DNA from: Bacteroidia bacterium
GTDB taxonomy: Bacteria > Bacteroidota > Bacteroidia > Cytophagales > Cyclobacteriaceae
Direction of reading: 5' to 3'
Assembly (NCBI GenBank): GCA_030426345.1
Contig: JAUHYU010000018.1
Location: 1-58,180, forward strand
Length of the DNA: 58,180 nucleotides
In this document: positions 19,930-27,433 of the stretch, in pieces
How positions within the stretch are numbered: position 1 is the first letter of the stretch
Layout of the letters: each line of letters begins with the position of its first letter
The notes under the pieces: model-generated
What the model saw: the letters and a program-made list of their open reading frames with translations, nothing else
Told to the model about the DNA's origin: nothing
Databases searched by the model: none
Program-made: the position numbers and the translations under genes

Positions 19930-20868
19930 ATGAAATACCTATGCTTAATATTTGCCATATCACTACTGCCAACCTTCGGATTTGGAGAGTCGATCGGCGA
20001 TTCAGTAGTCATTTTTATCGACAACCGGGTCGAAATCAATATTGCCATTCCTGATTATTATCAACTCCAATCCTCCAAAAAAGTCAACGAAACATTGCAG
20101 GAATTCCAGTCTATAATGCCTCAAATTTCCATGAAACTATCCGCAGAAAAGCCAGAGATCATTAAGTACTCCGATAAGAAAGTGACGGTAACACCCGGCA
20201 ATCCAACGGAAATATTCCTTTTAAAAGATGATAAAATGAGCTATACAGGCTTTAGGGACAAGGCGATTATCAGCGGAGATGGTTTTTACATTACCATAAT
20301 AGCCTCGGATATTTCAACCATCGCAGACATGCCATTGCTGACCTGTATCAACGAAGTGGCAGCACAACTTCCCAGACAAAGAAGATGGTCCAAATCTCTT
20401 TATTATGAATGTGTTGATAGAAATGTGAAACTTCTTGAAGACAAAAACAATGAGTGGGATATGCTCGAACTATCGATTGGTGCCGGCGCAAATCTAGTAA
20501 AAAATACATGGCCACCTGCCCTGACGCTAACGGGTGGGCTCGGATTTAACAAAAAAGGAATACTGCGCAATCCATATATTTCATCAAATACACTTTTTGA
20601 TTTTACAGCTGAAAACAAAATAAATCTAAATACTTTCCTAAATCTAGGCTATTCATGGACGGTCAATAAGAAAGCAGAGAAAAATGATTTGTTGGGTGTA
20701 GAACTGGGATATCTCATCTCAAAACAAGGAGACTTGTTTGGTGAGAATACATTTAAACTGGGGTTCAATTGGTCACCGGCAAAACATATCAATGTGAGCC
20801 CTCATATTTATATCACAGACGATTTCAATAAAGCTTTTCCTGGGATAAGGATAGGATTTGGGCTGTAA
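19930..20868 (+). CDS. Secreted barrel-like protein of unknown function
   Basis: The 312-residue protein has a signal peptide (MKYLCLIFAISLLPTFGFG). The N-terminal half (about 25-175) is mixed alpha/beta. The C-terminal half (about 185-312) has alternating short strands with aromatic ends (LNLGYSW, LGVELGYL, KLGFNW) and closes with IRIGFGL, as outer-membrane barrels do. It sits 44 bases after the putative anti-sigma gene and could be an output or sensor of that system. The family is not recognised. Confidence 0.7.
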   Translation: MKYLCLIFAISLLPTFGFGESIGDSVVIFIDNRVEINIAIPDYYQLQSSKKVNETLQEFQSIMPQISMKLSAEKPEIIKYSDKKVTVTPGNPTEIFLLKDDKMSYTGFRDKAIISGDGFYITIIASDISTIADMPLLTCINEVAAQLPRQRRWSKSLYYECVDRNVKLLEDKNNEWDMLELSIGAGANLVKNTWPPALTLTGGLGFNKKGILRNPYISSNTLFDFTAENKINLNTFLNLGYSWTVNKKAEKNDLLGVELGYLISKQGDLFGENTFKLGFNWSPAKHINVSPHIYITDDFNKAFPGIRIGFGL

Positions 20869-20885
20869 TGAATTGCCAATCGACA

Positions 20886-20947
20886 TATGCAGCATCAAAA
20901 AAGCCCTTAAAATCCATGGATTTTAAGGGCTTTTTTGATGCTGCATA
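20886..20947. terminator. Perfect 62-bp palindrome, bidirectional terminator built from two motif copies
   Basis: Every base from 20886 to 20947 matches its reverse complement, with the axis at CCA|TGG (20916/20917) and no spacer. Inside are AAAAAAGCCC...GGGCTTTTTT and the dispersed motif on both strands. Outer arms add TATGCAGCATC and its complement. It lies between the convergent secreted-protein gene (ends 20868) and rplI (ends 20954), so it should terminate transcription from both sides. Confidence 0.9.
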
Positions 20948-20953
20948 AAGCTT

Positions 20954-21397
20954 CTATTCGGAAATTACTTCGAATTTTACTTCATGCTTTACTTCCTTGT
21001 GCAAATCAAGCAAGGCAACATATTCGCCTACTTCTTTTGGCTGCACTGGGAAAGAAATCTGTTTTCTGTCAACCTCAAACCCTCTTTCCGCTAATAAATC
21101 AGATATTTGAAGTGTAGTGACAGCTCCAAATATTTTTCCTGATTCACCTGCTTTAGCACCTACTTTCAGTACTATCTCTCCTATCTTTTCAGCTACAGCG
21201 ATAGCATCATTCTTTCTTTTTTCCGCCTTATGTGCTGCCTGCTTGATATTCTCCTCTATCTTTTTGGTATTGGAGTTGTTGGCAATTATCGCAAATCCCT
21301 GTGGGATCAGATAATTTCTTCCATATCCCGGCTTTACCTTTACAGTATCATTTTTATAGCCGAGACCTTGAATATTTTGCGTTAATATTACTTCCAT
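20954..21397 (-). CDS. rplI: 50S ribosomal protein L9
   Basis: The 147-residue protein starts MEVILTQNIQGLGYKNDTV and shows GYGRNYLIPQGFA, the conserved N-terminal RNA-binding domain. A central helix and a C-terminal domain ending in a beta strand follow. It is the last gene of the rpsF-rpsR-rplI operon, 16 bases after rpsR, and ends 6 bases from the large palindrome. Confidence 0.97.
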   Translation of the reverse strand: MEVILTQNIQGLGYKNDTVKVKPGYGRNYLIPQGFAIIANNSNTKKIEENIKQAAHKAEKRKNDAIAVAEKIGEIVLKVGAKAGESGKIFGAVTTLQISDLLAERGFEVDRKQISFPVQPKEVGEYVALLDLHKEVKHEVKFEVISE

Positions 21398-21413
21398 TTT
21401 GCTAACTAATTTT

Positions 21414-21665
21414 CTACTTCAACGAATCTGTTACATATGGAAGTAAGCCGATGTGTCTGGCTCGCTTCACTGCCTGTGATACTTTCTTTTGGAACTTAAT
21501 GCTTGTACCAGTAAGTCTTCTTGGAAGAATTTTACCCTGCTCGTTCACAAATTTCAAAAGGAAATTAGCGTCTTTATAATCAATATATTTGATGCCATTT
21601 TTCTTAAAACGGCAGTATTTCTTCTTTTGCTGATCCCTATTTATAGGTTCGTTAACTAGTGTCAT
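21414..21665 (-). CDS. rpsR: 30S ribosomal protein S18
   Basis: The 83-residue protein shows the family blocks [16 protein letters not shown], the [12 protein letters not shown] region and ARHIGLLPY. It binds next to S6 in the 30S platform. Its start overlaps the rpsF stop by 4 bases, so the two are translationally coupled. Confidence 0.97.
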   Translation of the reverse strand: MTLVNEPINRDQQKKKYCRFKKNGIKYIDYKDANFLLKFVNEQGKILPRRLTGTSIKFQKKVSQAVKRARHIGLLPYVTDSLK

Positions 21666-22033
21666 TTTACTGTTTCTTTTTTAGGTTCTTCTTTTTTATT
21701 GAATGCGCCACTTCGCCGTTTCACGTTATATTCCAAAGAATCCTTGTTTAAGGCTGTCGTAAGGAATCGCAAAACTTTCTCATCTCGTCTGTACTCTAAT
21801 TCCAGACTTTCAACCACCGTTGGTTCTGACGAAAATTCAATTAAATGGTAGAAGCCTGTAGTTTTTTGTCCTATCGGATAGGCCAATTTCTTGAGCCCCC
21901 AGCTTTCGCCGTGCACAATCTCCGCACCATGATCTGTTAACACTTTTTTGAATTTTTCGGCAGTATCCTTCATCTGAGCATCAGACAAAACGGGAGTTAA
22001 AATGAATACTGTCTCGTAATTTTTTAAATTCAT
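21662..22033 (-). CDS. rpsF: 30S ribosomal protein S6
   Basis: The 123-residue protein shows the S6 fold blocks [23 protein letters not shown] and the [10 protein letters not shown] strand, with a charged Lys/Glu-rich tail. It is the first gene of the operon and has a well-formed promoter upstream. It is followed by rpsR and rplI without the ssb gene seen in some phyla. Confidence 0.97.
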   Translation of the reverse strand: MNLKNYETVFILTPVLSDAQMKDTAEKFKKVLTDHGAEIVHGESWGLKKLAYPIGQKTTGFYHLIEFSSEPTVVESLELEYRRDEKVLRFLTTALNKDSLEYNVKRRSGAFNKKEEPKKETVK

Positions 22034-22061
22034 TGCTTTTAATACGTTTATTTTCGGGCTG

Positions 22062-22092
22062 CAAAGATATGACTTTAATCCAAAAAGACAAA
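22062..22092 (-). promoter_or_regulatory. Consensus Bacteroidota promoter for rpsF-rpsR-rplI
   Basis: On the minus strand TTTG (complement of 22089-22092) is followed after 19 bases by TATCTTTG (complement of 22062-22069). This is an exact match to the TTTG-N19-TAnnTTTG layout and the best promoter in the window. It lies 28 bases before the rpsF start. Confidence 0.85.
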
Positions 22093-22125
22093 GTAAAGTA
22101 ATATTCTATGATGCTAATTGAGAGC

Positions 22126-23046
22126 TTATTTTACCCGGAAGGATTTACTACCCATAAGATAACCGTCAGTATAGATTTCCATAATGTATCTTCCAGGTAC
22201 ATATTCACTGCCTTTATCATACAAAAAGCTGACAACCTGTTGTGAATTATCAAATAGGATTTCCTGCTTTGCAGTATAAAAAGTCTCCTTTCCGTCCAAC
22301 ACAAATGTTCCAGAACCTCGGGCTACATCAAACAATACATTTTCATTGTCATCGATAATACGCATAAGAATTTCCTTGCCAGAAACCGGGGCTACGTCAT
22401 TTTTGGCAATGTTAAATTCCACTTTTACCTTATCTATCTGACGGGCCCTAAACTCATCCTCTTTAGCCTTTCCCTTCTGATTCAGCGCTGCAACTTTAAT
22501 GTTTTCCGCTTCCAATCGTGAAGCAATCTGAACCTTCTCATTCAACTTCTCTTCTGCCTTTTTAGCGGCTCTAATGGTCTGATTCAATTCATTTCTTTCG
22601 GTCTTCAACTCCTTGTTTTCCACAACCAACTCTTCATTTACTTTCTTAAGTTCAGAGATTTCAGTATCCTTCATTACCAATAATTCCCTGTAGCCTTCAA
22701 CCCTAGATTTTAAAGTCCTAATTTGCTTACTTGTTCTGACTCTGTCTTGAAGCAGGCTCTCTTTTTCCAATTCGAGAGAATCTTTGATCAAGGTAAGCTC
22801 ATCCACATTACCTCCTAAATCTCTAATTTCAATAATTTTCTGTTCCATTTGGTTGTTTATTGAATCCAACCTGGAATATGCCACCATCGTCTCAGCTCTT
22901 GATTTTTCCTTAAGATCGTTTTCGCGGATATTATATATAACCAGGGCAGCTATTAATAAGGCAGCCAATGCTACAATTATTATAATCAGCCCTTTATTTG
23001 ACTTTTTAGTTTCTTGAATAGGTGTGTTTTCGGATAGATCGCTCAT
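22126..23046 (-). CDS. Membrane-anchored coiled-coil protein
   Basis: The 306-residue protein has a short cytoplasmic start and one membrane helix (about residues 20-42, GLIIIIVALAALLIAALVIY). A long coiled coil (about 50-210), dense in Glu/Lys/Leu heptads, follows. The C-terminal beta domain (about 215-306) includes DGKETFYTAKQEI and ends GSKSFRVK. This topology, in a Bacteroidota-restricted style, suggests an envelope structural role, but I cannot name the family. Confidence 0.75.
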   Translation of the reverse strand: MSDLSENTPIQETKKSNKGLIIIIVALAALLIAALVIYNIRENDLKEKSRAETMVAYSRLDSINNQMEQKIIEIRDLGGNVDELTLIKDSLELEKESLLQDRVRTSKQIRTLKSRVEGYRELLVMKDTEISELKKVNEELVVENKELKTERNELNQTIRAAKKAEEKLNEKVQIASRLEAENIKVAALNQKGKAKEDEFRARQIDKVKVEFNIAKNDVAPVSGKEILMRIIDDNENVLFDVARGSGTFVLDGKETFYTAKQEILFDNSQQVVSFLYDKGSEYVPGRYIMEIYTDGYLMGSKSFRVK

Positions 23047-23134
23047 TCGATATTAAGTATTTATTGATACCTACCAGCAAAATTATGCTTTAATTATGTT
23101 AATTCAATGTCAAAGCGCATAATAAACGAATATT

Positions 23135-23920
23135 TCAATAGGACAAAATATAATGCTGTTTTTGGAGGTTGCTTTTAAAAAATATTACCCCACACTGTAA
23201 AAAATCAATACTAATAGTTACTTCACGGTGAGAAATCAGCTTTTTCCATGCTCTGTACATGTCTGTTGACCATCGAATGTCATCGATAACCATGATCCCT
23301 GTCTCACTCATTTTTCCCTTAAGTAAATTGTAATACCTAAGAAGCGCATCGCCGGTATGATTAGCATCAATCACGGCCATATCAATATCATCTGACTCGT
23401 CCAAAAACCTGGGAAAGGTGTCATCAATATTGCCTTGAACCAATTGAATATTTTCACAAAAAACTTGCTGAAACAGGCCAGAAGCTATTTTAGCCAGCAT
23501 ATCATTGCCTTCGAAGGTAACAACTTTCGCTTTTTCATTTGCCCTTGACAGATAGCTCGTTGCTAGCCCAACTGAGGTCCCTAGTTCAACGATATTTTTG
23601 GCTCCGGTCATTTGCGCCAATGCGTACAACATCCTACATTCCTTTTCTGCACTGATCCCATGCTTGGCAATACTTGATATAGAAACAGAAGACATTCTTG
23701 AACCTGCCCCATAATCAATGCCAGAGACGACTGAATCCGCACTTTGCAATTGCTGCCGTACAGCCTCTATATCTGATTGCCTCTCATTTTCTTTAATAGC
23801 ACGAACAAGATCATTGTAAAATTTGAACATAAATGGTGACTGTAATGAATGCTCATCAGTCACTTTCAAAAAGTAATCGAGATAAAAAGGGAGGGTTTTT
23901 AATATCTGAATTTTGGTCAA
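23135..23920 (-). CDS. SAM-dependent O-methyltransferase-like protein
   Basis: The 261-residue protein has a class I methyltransferase fold. Motif I is IVELGTSVGLATSYL at residues 110-124, a following strand VVTFEGND binds the cofactor, and MAVIDANHTGDA and IMVIDDIRWS are motifs IV/V. It resembles class I (O-methyltransferase-type) enzymes; the substrate is unknown. The start is a TTG at 23918-23920: an in-frame stop lies just upstream and the next ATG is at codon 31. It begins 3 bases after the apaG stop. Confidence 0.8.
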   Translation of the reverse strand: MTKIQILKTLPFYLDYFLKVTDEHSLQSPFMFKFYNDLVRAIKENERQSDIEAVRQQLQSADSVVSGIDYGAGSRMSSVSISSIAKHGISAEKECRMLYALAQMTGAKNIVELGTSVGLATSYLSRANEKAKVVTFEGNDMLAKIASGLFQQVFCENIQLVQGNIDDTFPRFLDESDDIDMAVIDANHTGDALLRYYNLLKGKMSETGIMVIDDIRWSTDMYRAWKKLISHREVTISIDFLQCGVIFFKSNLQKQHYILSY

Positions 23921-23923
23921 GGA

Positions 23924-24310
23924 TCAATTAAGTTTATAGGGCACAAACATAGTAAATTCAGGGATTTCAACTTCGATTTTTTTATCATCCATTATCCTAC
24001 GCATGGTATAAGTACCATACATTTTCCCAATACCCGATTTCAAGTTACATCCTGAAACATACGTATGACTTTCGCCTGGTTCCAAAATAGGTTGTAGGCC
24101 AACAACACCTTCCCCCTCCACTTCCTTTACTTGGCGATTTGCATCATGAATATACCAATGTCTGCGCATAAGTTGAAAAGCAAACTCACTCAAGTTTTCA
24201 ATTATGATCCGGTAGGTAAAAACAAAATGGAATTGGGTCGGACTTGAGTAAGCCGGTTGATATTCTACTTCTACAGTTATTTTGATGCCCTTGGTTATCG
24301 CCGTGACCAT
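23924..24310 (-). CDS. apaG: ApaG-domain protein
   Basis: The 128-residue protein is a single ApaG (DUF525) beta-sandwich. It carries VEVEYQPAYS, the YRIIIENLSE strand, LMRRHWYIHDANRQVKEVEGEGVVG (in two parts) and the GESHTYVSGCNL strand. ApaG affects Co2+/Mg2+ resistance in Salmonella, but its molecular role is unclear. The methyltransferase gene follows immediately. Confidence 0.93.
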   Translation of the reverse strand: MVTAITKGIKITVEVEYQPAYSSPTQFHFVFTYRIIIENLSEFAFQLMRRHWYIHDANRQVKEVEGEGVVGLQPILEPGESHTYVSGCNLKSGIGKMYGTYTMRRIMDDKKIEVEIPEFTMFVPYKLN

Positions 24311-24467
24311 GTGCTTAAATTTATCGGAAATATATTAAATTTTTATATGTAAAAGCAAAACGATAGCAAATACTAATATCTGCACATTGAATATAATTTT
24401 ATTAAGAACCCGTATGTCCCATCTATCTTCTCAAAAATAATCACGTGTATTCCTTTGATGAAAATTC

Positions 24468-24494
24468 GATTATTAATATTAATTAATATATTTG
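24468..24494. repeat. AT-rich ATTAAT tract with embedded -7 box
   Basis: This is a run of A/T only, apart from its ends, with nested ATTAAT units. It ends in TATATTTG (24487-24494), a TAnnTTTG match that could start transcription of the plus-strand gene at 24599. Similar tracts occur at 42335-42373 and 48311-48332. Confidence 0.45.
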
Positions 24495-24598
24495 AATCTA
24501 TTTACAAGGAAAAGGCGCCAAACCATACATTCATAGAACTGGAAAAGTAAAAGCAATGATCCATGGCATGGATAACATATGCTTTTTACTGGACAGGA

Positions 24599-25543
24599 AT
24601 GAATAATCTAAAGAACCGTTATACAACTTATATGCAAACTAAAGAGCAAGCGCTAGAGTTTTTAAATTTAGTAAAAGGCCTGAAAGATAATGGTCACAAA
24701 ATGCAGGAAATATCCAATGTCCTTGGCATGCACCCTCCGGTACTTTCCAGTTTATATAAAACAGTACTTCCCGCAATTATTCAACCAAGTACAGAATCGA
24801 TATCTGAAGATAAAGTAACCGACAAAGCATTTGGCCTAGTCAACAACATTTCCAAAGATAAAACCCTTAGAAATCTTGCTACTTATGTCAGTACTTTAAA
24901 ATCTATATCGGAGGAAAAGAACAACAGTCAAAATCTGCAATTTTATGACCCTTATAAAAAAGTAGTAGCCAATTCTTATTCATTTATGTGTTCCAATCTA
25001 CTGGGATTGTATGACTGTTTTACGCATTCTTCAAATTCAAATACCATAAAGCATGAACCTCTCTTGATCAGTGACAAAAGTATTAGAAAGTATGTAGAAG
25101 TCAATAAAGGAAACAAATTTAGCCAGTTTCCCATGGAGGGCTTCATGTTTCTTTGTGGCAGTCACATGATTACCATCCACTTGTTTGACTCTAAAGACGA
25201 TATACAAGAGGCAGGGATGCTCCAATTGATTCAACCCTTCATGAAGGATTTTAAGCTTTTAAGGGGTATTTATTTATCATTGGGGTTTTCAAGGGCGCCC
25301 ATCGCACGCAGAGTTGTATTGAGCAAAGTCAGTGCCCAATGTAGCCGTGAAGAGTTCAATGAGATTCCAACCAAATATTACCAAAAAGATGACTGTCCAT
25401 CCGATATCTGCAAAGAAATAATTGACTATATAAGCGACCAAAATGACATTATCGAATGTTTCTCTTTGCCTCACCCGGCATTTGACGTGCAGGATTTGGT
25501 GAAGGAAAAAAGCATGGTACACAAATTTCGCTCTGAGCTGTAG
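24599..25543 (+). CDS. Orphan HTH-like protein of unknown function
   Basis: The protein is about 314 residues long from ATG 24599, which is preceded by GGACAGGA. An in-frame ATG at 24563 would add 12 hydrophobic residues and is less likely. The N-terminus reads as a helix-turn-helix (EISNVLGMHPPVLSSLYKT, about residues 40-58). The rest has no motif I recognise, though it is rich in Ser/Lys/Asp and has Cys near the end (ECFSLPHPAF). It is monocistronic, divergent from apaG and convergent with the oxidoreductase. It may be a regulator, which is inferred only from the HTH-like helix. Confidence 0.6.
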   Translation: MNNLKNRYTTYMQTKEQALEFLNLVKGLKDNGHKMQEISNVLGMHPPVLSSLYKTVLPAIIQPSTESISEDKVTDKAFGLVNNISKDKTLRNLATYVSTLKSISEEKNNSQNLQFYDPYKKVVANSYSFMCSNLLGLYDCFTHSSNSNTIKHEPLLISDKSIRKYVEVNKGNKFSQFPMEGFMFLCGSHMITIHLFDSKDDIQEAGMLQLIQPFMKDFKLLRGIYLSLGFSRAPIARRVVLSKVSAQCSREEFNEIPTKYYQKDDCPSDICKEIIDYISDQNDIIECFSLPHPAFDVQDLVKEKSMVHKFRSEL

Positions 25544-25548
25544 TCGTG

Positions 25549-25616
25549 AAAAAGCATCCAAAATCCATGGAATTCTTACTGACAATTCGCCATGGATTTT
25601 AACCCGATTTTTTATT
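25549..25616. repeat. Inverted pair of dispersed motifs at a convergent gene end
   Basis: AAAAAGCATCCAAAATCCATGG (25549-25570, read in two parts) is mirrored by CCATGGATTTT (25590-25600) and a following T-run to 25616, with 19 bases between the arms. It sits between two convergent genes and overlaps the oxidoreductase stop. It probably acts as a terminator hairpin. Confidence 0.75.
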
Positions 25617-26828
25617 CGATCTGGCATCCGCACACCGCTGCCTAAATTCGTGACTAAGCGCATCCACTTTCCCAAATCTATCTATCCGAAATTGCTCAAT
25701 ATCAGTAAAGGTATCAACGCCCAATATTAGCTCACATATTATCCTTCCCATTCCGCCCGACACAGCAACCCCTGCTCCTGAGCAACCCGTAGCCGCCAAA
25801 AAACCTTTGACTTCAGGCATACCGCCTAGCACAAACATTCCGTCAGGAGTATAGGTCGAAACCCCCGCCACATAATGCTGAATGGCGACGTCTTGGAACT
25901 CTGGAAAAAACTTTTGAAACCGCTCACCTTTATCAATAAGAATATTCCATTGATCTTCGGGGTCTCCAAAAACATACCCACCTAGATCTTCCGGCAAATT
26001 CCTCGGGTCAAAATGAACTGAATTGGATTCTCGCAATCCAAACAGCAAAGACCCGAATTCAGGTCTAGTATATGCCGATGCGTCAGGAAGGATTACAATT
26101 GGCTGATCTGGTGAAAACAACTCTGGATTGGGTGCAGTTATCCAATAATTACTACGCACTGGCGCCATTGGCAAATGAACCCCGGCTTGAATTGAAAGTA
26201 AATTGGCCCATGCCCCTGCAGCATCCACTACCACATTACAAAATAAATCTCCATCCTTGGTCTTTACGCCCACTACCTCACCATCTCGCTTAATAAGTGC
26301 TTCTACTTTAGTATATTGTTGAATACTAGCTCCGTGTTTTTTTGCCGCTTTGGCAAAAGCATTAGCAAGCACGTAAGCATCCAAGAATGCATCCTCTGGC
26401 ATAAACGATGCCTTTTGAATTTCATCAGCTTTTAGCCATGGTAGCATCTCTTTTAAGTCACTTTCTCCAATTTCCGAATGCGGGATTTCAAAATCATCCG
26501 CTATTCCTAGCATCGTATCAAGAGAATTGATGCTTTCTGGAGATGCAGCAAGATGTAAACTACCAACCTTCTGTATATCCAATTCTTCCTCTAAGTCCTG
26601 ATTCAAATCATCAACGGCACGGTATGTTTCTTCCACCAATGGAATTATGGCGGTTTTACTACGTATTTTAGTCAACAAGGATGCTGCAAGGCTGGAGTTC
26701 CCTGAACCAACGGTATTTCTTTCTATCAACCGTACCTTGACTCCATTTTTTGCTAAATAATAAGTAATGGCACAACCAATGGTTCCCGCTCCTATCACAA
26801 TCACTTCCTGATCTATTTTCTGATCCAT
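25599..26828 (-). CDS. FAD-dependent amino-acid-oxidase-type oxidoreductase (DAO family)
   Basis: The 409-residue protein has an N-terminal Rossmann FAD-binding motif VIVIGAGTIGCAITYYLAK at about residues 10-28, followed by LIERN. A later FAD-contact block is VVDAAGAWAN near residue 205, and the C-terminal glycine-rich block is LAATGCSGAGVAVSGGMG near residue 345. This layout fits the D-amino acid / glycine / sarcosine oxidase family. The substrate cannot be read. It has no clear operon partner. Confidence 0.88.
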   Translation of the reverse strand: MDQKIDQEVIVIGAGTIGCAITYYLAKNGVKVRLIERNTVGSGNSSLAASLLTKIRSKTAIIPLVEETYRAVDDLNQDLEEELDIQKVGSLHLAASPESINSLDTMLGIADDFEIPHSEIGESDLKEMLPWLKADEIQKASFMPEDAFLDAYVLANAFAKAAKKHGASIQQYTKVEALIKRDGEVVGVKTKDGDLFCNVVVDAAGAWANLLSIQAGVHLPMAPVRSNYWITAPNPELFSPDQPIVILPDASAYTRPEFGSLLFGLRESNSVHFDPRNLPEDLGGYVFGDPEDQWNILIDKGERFQKFFPEFQDVAIQHYVAGVSTYTPDGMFVLGGMPEVKGFLAATGCSGAGVAVSGGMGRIICELILGVDTFTDIEQFRIDRFGKVDALSHEFRQRCADARSNKKSG

Positions 26829-26893
26829 TTTATCTTATCGCTTTTTGTCCCTTAAACCAACCAACTTCCTGCTACTACAAAACCAACTTCCTA

Positions 26894-26934
26894 ATAAAAA
26901 AAATCCCAAAAACCAACAATATCGGTTTTTGGGA
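26894..26934 (-). terminator. Strong terminator of the SusCD operon
   Basis: The stem TCCCAAAAACC (26904-26914) pairs with GGTTTTTGGGA (26924-26934). On the minus strand a T-run follows. It lies directly after the small lipoprotein gene and ends the nine-gene surface operon. Confidence 0.85.
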
Positions 26935-26961
26935 ATCTCTTAGAATAACTCTTTAGATAAT

Positions 26962-27423
26962 CTATTGACGCTGAAACGACACTTCGTATCCCCCTACACT
27001 TCCAATTCTCCCTCCACTGTTTACCGCTTCAAACTGTATAGTAATTAAATCAATGTTGTCGAAATAGTTGATTGTAAAAGATGTAATTGGACCGATTTCT
27101 GTCAAGACTACTTCACTAGTTGTGGAACTACTAGCCCAGTCCCATGTTCCTTCTTTATTTCCAAAAGTACTCAACGATCCATCAGAATAAAATTTATTAG
27201 GGTTCCCTTCGGCATCCACTGTAAATAACATAGTTAATCCACGAACCGCATCTGCAGATTCCAAATCTGGAGATTGGATTACAGTAGCGTTGCCCCAATC
27301 ACCGGCGAGGTTCTTAGCAGCAATTTGTTGCTCCGTAAAACTGTGTGGAACTGGCTCGTTCTCTTCACAACCAGCCACGACAACCAGTGCTATCAGAAAT
27401 AATAATATTGTATATCCTCTCAT
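26962..27423 (-). CDS. Small lipoprotein of unknown function
   Basis: I chose the ATG at 27421-27423 (MRGYTILLFLIALVVVAGCEEN), a clear lipoprotein signal. Upstream in-frame starts would overlap the phosphodiesterase gene. The mature part is a beta-rich domain of about 130 residues with LAGDWGNATVI, TMLFTVDAEGN and EGTWDWAS. It resembles small lipocalin-like surface lipoproteins that detect or bind ligands. It is the last gene of the SusCD operon, 10 bases after its neighbour. Confidence 0.7.
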   Translation of the reverse strand: MRGYTILLFLIALVVVAGCEENEPVPHSFTEQQIAAKNLAGDWGNATVIQSPDLESADAVRGLTMLFTVDAEGNPNKFYSDGSLSTFGNKEGTWDWASSSTTSEVVLTEIGPITSFTINYFDNIDLITIQFEAVNSGGRIGSVGGYEVSFQRQ

Positions 27424-27433
27424 TATTCTAAAT

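Noticed and set aside
26859-26892. Direct repeat AACCAACTTCCT (two copies, 22 bases apart)
   Set aside because: There are only two short copies with no flanking element; probably a local slippage product.
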